A stretch of 64,000 bases of DNA from Hydractinia symbiolongicarpus (lineage: Eukaryota; Cnidaria; Hydrozoa; Anthoathecata; Hydractiniidae): positions 8,990,001 through 9,054,000 of the forward strand of contig NC_079882.1 of NCBI RefSeq assembly GCF_029227915.1. Reading direction: 5' to 3'. The number at the start of each line of letters is the position of its first letter. Within the stretch, counting starts at the first letter, position 1. The notes under the pieces are model-generated. The model did not search any database, was not told where the DNA came from, and was given only the letters and a program-made list of their open reading frames with translations. Positions 54,312-64,000 of this stretch are shown piece after piece. The position numbers were made by a program, and so were the translations under genes.

Positions 54312-54991
54312 AGTGGAAATGTACAACAACATCTTATTAAGACGAGGCAAAAAGTGGCTGTACTGTTCAACTATCTGGGGTAAATTGGGTATAGTTTCTT
54401 TGTCCCTTACATGGACTTATTTATTGTCATCCAATCATTACATAGAATGATGTGTCACAAGTGTCATTTGAATGGTGAAAAACAGTGTACAGTTTTTACA
54501 TATGTACATATTTATAGGGTGAAGGTAGATATATTTTTACAATATTGGATTTTGACTAATTTCCTATATCTGGATTAATGAGACAATTTTTTATTTTTCT
54601 ATGCATATTTTTAAACGGAAGCGTGATTCATTTTTTGCTTTAACGAAACAGTTGTCAATTTGCATTTATGACACAAACAAAAGTAGAATTCATAAGTTAT
54701 GATGTTTAGTTTGTTTTTTTGTACATTATTGACATATAATATATAAAAGATATAAAGGGATGTAAATAAATATTGGTTGTAAATATAGTTTTATACATTA
54801 AATATAGAGTTGCTATTTTTATTGATACATATTTTTTTTAAATTCTTTGCACAAGACACGTATTGTAATAGGAATACATTTTTTTAATTCCTCATTTCTG
54901 GCTTTCGTTTTATATTATTTGCGTAATGATAAATGATGCATTCGATATCATTTCTTTGTTTTTATATCCGAATGTTTTATAAACACCATTT
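54312..54991. other. 3' flank of the STMND1-like gene
   Basis: Probable 3' untranslated region; AATAAA-containing TGTAAATAAATATTGG near 54758-54775 could be its polyadenylation signal. Confidence 0.45.
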
Positions 54992-55202
54992 GCAACTTCG
55001 TCCCCAGGGCATCTTGTATCTTTTCTGACTTCGGGACGGCGATACGATACGAGTATATTGTTTTCGTAAAATGGTCAACATAAAGGACAATCTTCGGTAC
55101 CAAGTTGCCTGTTGAATACTTCTTTCTCTTCTTTTTTTCGTCGGTTGACGGTACGATCTTCCGCATCTTAAGAAACGTAAAAAATCCCTGGAGACAAGGT
55201 TG
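54992..55202. mobile_element. 211-bp inverted-repeat element of the CAACCTCGTCCCCAGG family
   Basis: The left end is CAACTTCGTCCCCAGGGC and the right end, inverted, is CAACCTTGTCTCCAGGGA. No target duplication is evident. Confidence 0.7.
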
Positions 55203-56562
55203 CTTCACACTAGCATTTGAACACCACAATATACACCAAATTTTTTTATACAACAACAACCATCGTAAAAAACATTCAGAACTTAAACTTTTTATAAAAA
55301 CGATAAAGCAAAATTAGTAAAGTGTAACGACAACAATCTATTTCAAAATCTTTATTTAGCAAACAAGTAGAGGGCTTGCCCCGCCTTTAGACCCCAAGGT
55401 ATTCAGTTAATTTCAAGAAAGTTAGTGATAACTGCTAAAAAAACAAGAGGTTTTTTGAAATACCTAGTGTCTAGCCAACCTCGTACCTAGCGCCGCCCCA
55501 ATCTAAAAAAGAGACAAGATAACGCTGGCAATGATATTAGGGGAGCCAGTTGTTGGGAACCTCGACTTTTTGGTGGCAAATTTTCTTTACAGTTAAAAAT
55601 CAAGTTGTTTCCTATCCTGATTTTTTCAAAACGTGTACTTTACAGACCTGAAAGTCAAAAAAACATAAATTCATTCTGTTTTTTAAAGTAATGCGGATAA
55701 AATCGCTTTAACACATTTGTGGCAAAAAATCGCCTTGAGGTTAGCAGTTTCCATCAATCTAAATTTGGAATAATATAGCACACTTCGAGTTATGGTGATC
55801 ATACGTAACAATTTGAATTCACGATAAACAGTCAACGAAAAAATTTCCTCGCCCTTAGGTTGATTTATCCTCCTAAAGGCTGTTTAACCATAGAAAACAG
55901 TTCAAAATAATAGAACTTCGAGTTATCTGGTGTTCAAGTTACCAAGAGTCTACCGTACAGATAGGTCCTAGTTACCGGGCGGTAAAGTTACTGTTATTAA
56001 ACCAAAAATGTCTAACGTATCGTCTATTTACAGTTAGTGCGTACCATTTAAAAACGTCTTGGAAAATAATATTCGCAAATTTGTTAATTTTGCAAATATT
56101 GGTTCTCACAGTAACACGTTTTTGGTAACACGTTTTTTGCGAAATCAGCGAAGTCTTATGAAATTTGGACTTTTTTTCTATTTTTTCAACATAAAAGCTC
56201 TTGAAGCGGGAGAATAAATTGAGAAAAAAATGTTATTAAAGTCCTTTTTCGCAACATTTATTTCTCGCGAAATATCATTGATAACTTCGCCTAAATGAGC
56301 ATTCCAAGCTGCATTGTTTACTAAAAAACAAATAAACAAAGTACGCTAAATTTTAATTTTATTATTTACTTCTGTCGCACTTTACAAACAAGATCGCGAA
56401 AATTTACAGTTGATGTTCTGCTATTCCAAATTTTTAAGTGAGAAATTATTAACAGGGAATAAATATTTAATCTCGCTCTTTTTATACTAAAAACAATCTT
56501 TTTCATTCTAAATGATTTACAAATTTAAAAATATACATTTCTCCTCAAAAAATTACAATTTA
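55203..56562. other. spacer between two convergent genes
   Basis: A degenerate family end (CAACCTCGTACCTAGCG) lies near 55486. Otherwise AT-rich, with the 3' region of the minus-strand gene at the right edge. Confidence 0.4.
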
Positions 56563-59159
56563 TTACAACATAGTACTCATCTGACTTGTTTTCGATGTGG
56601 TGCTTAAATTCCTTTGCAGTTTACATGAGCCAGGACTGCTACTTGGTTGGACCATACCGTACATATCTTCGTCATCACAAAAGCTTGATTCAGATGCATA
56701 ACCATAGTTTGAACTGTAGTTAGAGGTAGCACTGTTTTTTGAAAGGCTTCTTTGAATAGCTCTCCTGGCATGGTAAGGAATCATGGAAATTTGAGAGTAA
56801 GGCAATTGAGCATAATCATTTTCTGATGTGTACCCACTTTGAAACCCTGGTGTAGCGTAACCAGGTGCAGCGTAAACAGGCGTAGCAAAGCCTGGTGTTG
56901 CATAACCAGGTGTAGCTAAGCCTGGGGTGGCATATCCTGGTGTAGCATAACCTGGAGTGGCATATCCTGGTGTACAATATCCAGGAGGTAGAGCATGAGC
57001 TGGTTGATATGCTGGTGGGTAGTATCCTGGTGGTCCACAACCCGTTCGTCTGGGAGGTGGTGGGGGATAATAGCATGGATAAGCCGACATTGAGGAATGT
57101 GCCCGTAAACTTGAGTATTCGGCATCGCCAAAGGATTGATTATGGTGGTGGTTAATTGTAGGATGAGCAGAGGCGACGGAAGGTGCTCGGTCACTTTGAT
57201 AACCTCGATAATAGTCATCCTCCGAGTCATAGTACGCATGGGGATGAACATGGCGAGGATGGGGATAGTTCAGGCTTCTTTGACTGGCTGTGTGGGGCTG
57301 GATCAATTTAGCATGAGCAAATACTAAACTGTCATCGTTGTAACCGAGCTCTTTTGAGGTGGGTTGAACAGCTTCGAAACCATTGTAAATTGATTTTTGA
57401 CTTCCACGTCGAGAATTTAAATTTTCTGTCGATAATGATTGAAATTTATCGAGTTTAGCGACACTGGGTGTTCGTTTAAATATTTCTTTCTCGTTTGCAT
57501 AATATTCAAAAGCACCTTTCAGGTTATCCATTGATTTAGTGCGTGAAAACAAGCCTTTAAGGGAATGGGTCGATCCAGATCGAGATTTACATAAATTTGA
57601 TTGGTTGGTTGTTGCCATGGATACACTTTTCACGTAATCATTTGTCGAGTGTGCGCGTCGACGTGCAAAATCAAAATCCTTCTTTCGACCAAATTTACGG
57701 AAGATGCTTTTCTTTTTTTTATTAAGCACGTAATCATCCAACGGATCAACTGGAAAGGTGTCCAAATTCTCGCTTTTTTCGTTCTTTCTCAAAACGCTAT
57801 CCTTGATCTTTTTCAAGCCTGAAAATATTCCAAGAATCGATTTTCTTTTGTCGGACTGCTTACCGTACTGGCAAAGTGGATATCTGGTGTTATTGTCCAC
57901 AACTGGCACATCTTCTTCTTCTGTAATCTTAGTAAACTTCTCTTTCTTTGTTGTTGAGTTTTCTTTTCTTCTTAACTTGTCTCTAAATGATCTTCTATGA
58001 TCCGGTTTTAAATCGATATTATGCAGAACCTGATCCAGTACAGCTCTTTCTTTAGGATTCCACGTTCCGAAATATATATCTTTACTGTTCATTTTTAAAG
58101 TGGTTGTAGAAGCGTTTTTAAGATTCGTTTTTGGATCTTCTCCAGAATTCCTGTCCATTTCTTTTTCACTATCAATTCTGATCAGTGATGGAGAGTTTTT
58201 ACTTCCAGCTCTTCTTCGGTTTTCTTTATTTTCAGAGTCATTTCGTTTACTCCCAGAGCGTTTCCTGTATCTTGGTTGATTCTGTTCTAAGCTGCTATGA
58301 GAATTTTCACTTCCAGAGTCATCATTTGTAAGAGATATTCTACTTGATCTTCGTTTATCTCTTTCGGACTTGGTTTTCCTTTTAACTCGATCCTCGGCAG
58401 ACTCCACCTTTAGCTTTGTGGCTGTCGCTGTTCCTGAATAAATAAAAAAATGATACAAGCTTAATAACAAAATTTGTTATCAACAGTGTTGCATAAAATG
58501 GACTATTATAAAAAATACTGCCAATGTTTGCTCAAACAACATCGCTTCTTTATCGAAAGAATGCATGAAATCCGCGTGGATTTTTCATTATTAATATTGT
58601 AATTTTACTAAACATTCATGTTTCGTTCAAGATGTTTGGTGTCCCAAAGCAGTTGTTTATTGGGATTTACAGGTTGGTCAAACAAGAAAAGGAGAAATAT
58701 CGGAGGGTAGACATTTTAGGAAAGTATACTTTGACAAGACACAAAACTCTTGGAGGCAAAACTCTTTGAGGGCATACTGGGGGATACAGGGTCAAGTCTA
58801 CTTTGCATATTTCACATTAAGACGTCAGAATTTTTACCACTTTCAAAATAAAATAGAGGAAACAGTTTTGTTATCTATAACGATTATTTACAATTTTTAA
58901 GCTCGCTGAGTTGCTTAAAATAAATAAATAAATAAAATAAAAATGTTTCAGGAAGCAGGAAATACGCACCTTGTCTCGAGTTCAAGGATGAATCGCTCAC
59001 ATAACCAGTCTCCGCGCCATCATCCATGATGGCAATTTTATTTTCGTGAGTAGAAGTTTGGTTCGGAGATGTCGTAACTGCAGACATGTTGTCGTCCTTG
59101 CATCTGAACAAGAACGAACGAACTGATGAGTAACTCATTGAAATCCTATACGGGTACAT
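56563..59159 (-). CDS. unrecognised basic, Ser-rich protein with GYATP repeats
   Basis: Two coding exons, 59159 (or 59087) to 58970 and 58433-56563, join in phase 1 (donor GTGCGT, acceptor TATTCAG). The product has 686 residues from the first ATG or 662 from the ATG of MSAVTTSPNQ; a possible acceptor (TTGTTCAG) lies between them, so I favour the shorter form. I do not recognise the family. From N to C: an acidic start (AIMDDGAETGYVSDSS), a very basic Ser/Arg/Lys region, a more ordered-looking piece (FGTWNPKERAVLDQVLHN), several KKSIFRKFGRKKD-type patches and RS.S....GLF repeats, a His/Tyr-rich part, proline runs, about ten copies of a GYATP-like pentapeptide, and a Ser-rich end (SSSPGSCKLQRNLSTTSK). 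No membrane segment or enzyme motif is seen. Low complexity suggests a disordered scaffold or cytoskeletal protein; function unknown. Confidence 0.8.
56838..56990 (-). repeat. coding minisatellite, about ten 15-bp units (GYATP)
   Basis: Near-identical 15-bp units, such as GGATATGCCACTCCA, encode CTPGY, ATPGY, ATPGL, ATPGF, ATPVY and AAPGY in tandem within the last third of the protein. Confidence 0.9.
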
Positions 59160-60134
59160 TAAATTTTCATTTTTTGCAAGTTTATCATTCGTGTGCTGAC
59201 GTCATAAAATGTTAAGCATGAAAGATGCGATAAATTATCGATGTCTTGTCGAATTTTTTAATTGAAGAATACGATTAATTTTTTATAAATTTTCGACGAT
59301 TATCAGCGCGTCATTTTTGAAGCTAACTAATATATGAGAGAAATACCATCACCTCACAGCTTCGCTACGCTTTTGATGCACAATTTATATAAATACAATT
59401 TGGTTCGGTTTTTATGCCTTTTCTTAATTTGAAAAAGATGTTTACGAAGTTGCAATCGAGTCCATTAGGGCGGGGTTTCTTTGTCATTGTTTTTGTCAAT
59501 TCAATATGGCGACAGTTAACTGCTCAACAACTCGACGTGTTTCTTTTTTTTGAATAAATAAATCCCGGACCCATAATTAATTTTCATACAAAATTAACTT
59601 TTTTTCATCGAGATTAATATGAAATGTTTCGGAGAGAAATCTCAGAGTACAAAAATTGTTTTGATAGGTTTTATAACCATTTTCCCAATTTGCACCTTCC
59701 ATAGACAGTTAGCACTTCGTTGTGTTTATGTTCTCTGTGAGGCGTTAACTAATGTTCATTAGTAATTTATTATGAGTCATCAAATGACAAGTCATTATTG
59801 TGGTGACATGAAAAAAGTCGACTGTCTCCAGATATTCAGGTTTCGTCGACAACCTTAGAAATCGAAACAGCGACGGGGTCTTGATTTTCGTAAATTATTT
59901 AAGTTTTAACCCTAGTTTTCGAAATTTACACAAAATTTAGGATTATGAAATAAGTTTATCATCGAAGATAAAAGACATAGAGTTTTTTAAGGTTCTCTTT
60001 TTACTTTAACATTAAACAAATGGGTTTTCACTAAAACTGCTTGTCACGTTATCATCGTCATCAGACAAATGGAGTCATGGGAGAATGGTAACAAATAAGA
60101 AGGAACTTGTCAGGATAAAATTGCCATAATGATA
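59160..60134. other. 5' flank of the unrecognised gene
   Basis: Presumed promoter and possible untranslated exons. No other gene seen. Confidence 0.4.
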
Positions 60135-60221
60135 AACCTCGTCCCCTAGGCATCTTATATCATTCAGACATCGGGACGAAGATCATCTCCCGATATAAAA
60201 AAAGACGCCGGGAACGAGGTT
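60135..60221. mobile_element. 87-bp inverted-repeat element of the CAACCTCGTCCCCAGG family
   Basis: AACCTCGTCCCCTAGGC at the left and, inverted, AACCTCGTTCCCGGCGTC at the right; the middle also folds (TCGGGACGAAGATC / ATCTCCCGATA). Confidence 0.7.
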
Positions 60222-61302
60222 GTATAACAATTACTTATCGATATAAAATACTACAGCTTAGCTGCAGATCTTTTTACTTGTGTTACATGAACAAGTTTTT
60301 TGTAACAGTGTTTTGTAAATAGCAAAACTTTGTTGTCCGACTTCGTTCCCAAACCCTTTTTCACTTTTTGTGTCGGAAATTGAAAAAATAAAAACGATAC
60401 AAAATAATAACAAAATATTTTAGCGAGATATCTGCTGCGACTTCTCATTGTTTCGTGTTACCGTAAACACGTAAATATCGTGTTTCGGCCCTCACCGAAA
60501 TAAAAAGCAGACCTATCTATGAAATCGTGGGTGAGTTTACTGTGAAAGACATTGAGTAGCACGTTAAAAGATAGTAGCTACCAAATAGTTGTTTGGTTTA
60601 TTTCAACCGTTACGCAACACTGACCAGCGCATTAAAGCGTTACCAATTCACCGGTAACCGAATCGAATAGTGTGCTGGTCAGCACGTCAGAGAGGATTAA
60701 GAGCGTAGATACATACCCCAATGGACAACAATATTTCCGTTTAGAGCGTTTACAAACATTCCCGCCATGTAAATAAATGCAACTTGAATATAACCTATAA
60801 AAAATGTACTCACCTAAAAATTCAAATTTAAAATATTGAGCTTCCAGGGTAATAGTATATCCAGGTCAAAAAATATTTTGCAATAATTAATTTCTTGTGA
60901 GGATGGAATTTATGGAAGTGATCTCCAGCTGATCATGAAAAACGTGGGTGAGTCAGCCGGGCTGTACATTTCATAATCTTTCTTATAAATATTTTAAACT
61001 ATTCACTTTATTCCCTTTGATTTTTAAAAACAAAAAAATATCCATTTTATTGTGCACCACAATAATTTTCCCAGGATCCTAAATTCACTTTTCGATGTCT
61101 TTGATGTAATTTTGCAATAAGAATGTTAGCTTTACAATAAATAATATTGGTTGGACTCTATATTCAATAAGACACGTAGGCGCGAATTTTCACGCGAGCC
61201 AATCAGAACAATCGCACCATGTTGAACCAGCTAACAGGTTACTCCAATAATGATTCTAGTAGTGACAAGAAAATAGATAACAACAAATTCTTCGTCCCAA
61301 CC

Positions 61303-61345
61303 AACCTTGTTCCCAGGCCTATTTTTCTTACAACGACGCTTCGCA
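61303..61345 (+). repeat. single end of the CAACCTCGTCCCCAGG family
   Basis: CAACCTTGTTCCCAGGCC followed by TATTTTTCTT, as at the left end of the 1.7 kb element. No partner end found nearby. Confidence 0.6.
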
Positions 61346-64000
61346 TTCTTATAGTTCTAGGTGCTAGCTTTTCTTCAAAGTGATAGGTTCGATCTAGCTT
61401 TCAAACGTCCAAAATTAGTGTGCTCTTCGACTCGATTAGATGAAAAAAGTCAGATTTGGCCAACATGTGGAGCTATTTTATCTGAATACGGATAGCTAAG
61501 GTTTACAATTAGATGATTAACTAGAGGATATGGTTTTGAAGAAAAAATTGAATATATAACGCGTAAGGATTGCAGTTTCGTCACCGATGCTTTGAGAGTT
61601 TATATAAATAAAGTGATAGCAGTTTACATATGGTGTAGGTATGCTTCCGAATGATACATGTTGAAAGTTGCCTAAAACATTATCGATACAATGGTCGGAC
61701 AAAATTCACGAAATTTTATCCGACGAATAATTACTGTCGGATTACTGTTTTTACCGTGTTGTTATACTAATACGATATTTAAAAATTTGACAAAAATAAC
61801 AAATCTTTTTTTCAGGTGACTAATGTATTATTTTGTTTGACGAAAATTTTCTTTGACGAAAATTTTGTCTTAATTTGCGATGAAATTTACGTGAAAGTAT
61901 CTTATTGGCGTTATTACCACTGTTAAACCTCAATTTCAAGTAGAGGAAAGTTTGGATTAAACTGTTGTGGTAAACTAATGCTGAAAATTTCAGACTTTTG
62001 ATTAAGCCGGTTGGTATACAAGTTTTCTTCATCAGGTTCGGATATTCCTAATCAAATAACACAACCAATATTAAAACTTAAACGCTGCCTTGTGAGATAT
62101 ATAGATAACCTAAAATGGTCCTGGTTTTACCTTTAAAAGAACAGGGATAATACCTAAGGTCTAATTACACAAGACAGGTTCAGACAGTATAGTGGTGTTA
62201 AACCCCTATTGTATATAAGGAATTAGAAAGTCTGTTTCCAATGAAAATACTCATAACAAAACACACATAAGGTTTCAGAAAGGCACATATTTGGCATATG
62301 TTTAAAAACTTTCTCTATCTGAGCCTGAATATGCTTATAAGTATGAATATGCCTATAAAAGAAAAATATGATTGTTTACTATCCTCTTGAACGGGGTTAT
62401 ATTAGTCCATTTCTTTGTTTAGACAAAAATAATTATAGAATAAAAAACGTTCTTTCTTTCAAAAAATCGAAATAATGTGACCTTTGTAATAAAAATTTGC
62501 CATATGGCTATACTACCTGGCGTTGTCTATATTAACAACTGTCTAGCTATTTCGAAATATGTCGGATTTAACAATAATTTAAACTTTGAAAGACGATAAA
62601 GGCGCTTTCTTTTATAAGAAAATGCTTTATAAGAATATCAGGTTGGAATTTCAGGTTGAAAACAATAGGCTTTGTTTAAAAAAATAAAGAAATAAGAATA
62701 ATGACCAGCCTGGTTAAAATTCTGATATTTATATAAAAAAAAAGTGTAGCCAAAATTAAATTTTAATCAACACGTAAGGATTTTAACAAAATGGAGCTGC
62801 TTTTATAAACAGAATATTAAGCTGTTGTTAGGTTAAGCTCGATCTATTATTCATGAAGCAGTCTAAATGCAGGAATTAACTCCGTTCCCATGAAGGGTAT
62901 TTTGGCGCGCTTTAGGTCGAATACAATAAAAAAAAACGTATATACTAAATAAATTTTTCTATTACACACCACAAAAAAACTATTATATTTTGTTTAACTT
63001 CATACTGGCAGCTTTAAATATTCCCTGCAGGACAATAGTAATAATAATATATGTTTGTTTTAAGTAAAAACAATAATAGTTAATTCAATTTTTAGAAGTT
63101 CAGCAACAACAATAAAAACTGACGAAGTGAAAACCAGTCTCTCAATATAATGCTAAAAACTTTTTCTCACATCATCAAACCTTTTATACATGAACCAGCT
63201 GTCACTTAAAAAAAGTAACAATGATTTTAAAAAAAACTGATATCAAAATTGATATCAAACCATAAAAATATTTTTGGAAATTTTAGCCTCCATATTAATA
63301 AATATCTAAAAAAATAAAGATTTTTGTTTAAAATATGAATAAAAACACCTTTCTGACATAAAATTTCCCAATAGAAATATTTGAATCTATTTTTAATTTG
63401 TGTGGTTAAGGATAAAATGAGGCTTAATTAGACGGATAGCATGCTTTTCTTATAATTAGAATGCATGTGACCCACTTATCTAGTCACATCAGTCCTTTCA
63501 CGCCAGACCAGTATGGGTAATACATGACTTACAACCCCCTTTTTCTTCCAATAAGAGCCCTGTTAACAAAAACAAAACCTTTTCTAAAAATTTAATTTTT
63601 TTACAAGTTTTTAAAATATATTTTAGTAAAAACAAAAAACTAATAGTCGTTTTTCTATTTGCAAACAAATTAGTTTTTTTAAATAAGCATCCTTCTCAAG
63701 CAAGCAAGCACCCAGCTTAAAGCTCTGAAAATCTAATAGAGAAAATCAAATTTCAAGGCAATCAATTGTCACATTACAGTAACGTATAAAAGGGACTGAT
63801 CACAGCTATTTTTAAATCTTAATCAGTATTCAAAAAAACTTTGGAAAACATTGTTGAAAAGCAAATATATAACAAAATTTCATTAAAATACAATATTAAA
63901 AAAAAGCTCTGCTTTTCACAAACAACATCTCAAGAAAGGGTCTTTGAAACATTATGTTGTCCCATTGTGAACACTGGACATTAAACTCTCTATAAGTCAT
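61346..64000. other. AT-rich right end, no gene seen
   Basis: Only short frames without domains. No splice-consistent exon series or strong repeat recognised on either strand. Confidence 0.5.

Noticed and set aside
57136-57327. Plus-strand frames across the large exon 56563-58433
   Set aside because: They are antisense shadows of a long, compositionally coherent minus-strand exon.

Overview
This is animal nuclear DNA. It is AT-rich, its genes are split into many short exons with GT..AG introns of about 0.1 to 4 kb, and every gene I could name is a metazoan orthologue. Percent-level likeness to human proteins, the repeat content (Penelope-like element with hammerhead-type motifs, tRNA-derived SINEs, many small inverted-repeat elements, rve-integrase-like transposons) and the low GC fit a cnidarian, perhaps a medusozoan. 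That placement is inference, not proof.

Layout, left to right. 1-6917 (minus): the 5' two thirds of a SPIDR homologue (homologous-recombination scaffold), running off the left edge. 9838-14415 (minus): a complete SLC35C1-type GDP-fucose transporter. 14416-24229: gene-poor, repeat-rich, with a degenerate Penelope-like element at 18.3-19.4 kb. 24230-28174 (plus): complete transcription elongation factor TFIIS (TCEA). 28175-35833: mobile-element territory; a 5.5 kb element with a 5-bp target duplication carries two back-to-back 2 kb elements that share a GTAC target site. 35834-41398 (minus): complete mitochondrial fission regulator (MTFR family). 41689-47677 (plus): complete ARMC1, head to head with MTFR across only 290 bp. 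47678-53001: spacer with a 1.7 kb inverted-repeat element. 53002-54311 (plus): STMND1-like stathmin-domain protein. 56563-59159 (minus): an unrecognised basic, serine-rich protein with a pentapeptide repeat. 59160-64000: no gene recognised.

I rebuilt exon structures by hand from splice signals, reading-frame phase and remembered family sequences. For the seven genes all coding phases close, which is strong internal support, but no transcript data were used. MTFR and ARMC1 are likely co-regulated from one promoter region and both act on mitochondria. SPIDR, TCEA1, MTFR1 and ARMC1 all lie on human 8q11-q13 (from memory), so the window seems to keep part of an old animal linkage group. The other genes have no evident functional link. 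Most of the remaining DNA is repeats; at least five inverted-repeat elements of one CAACCTCGTCCCCAGG-ended family sit between 49 and 62 kb.
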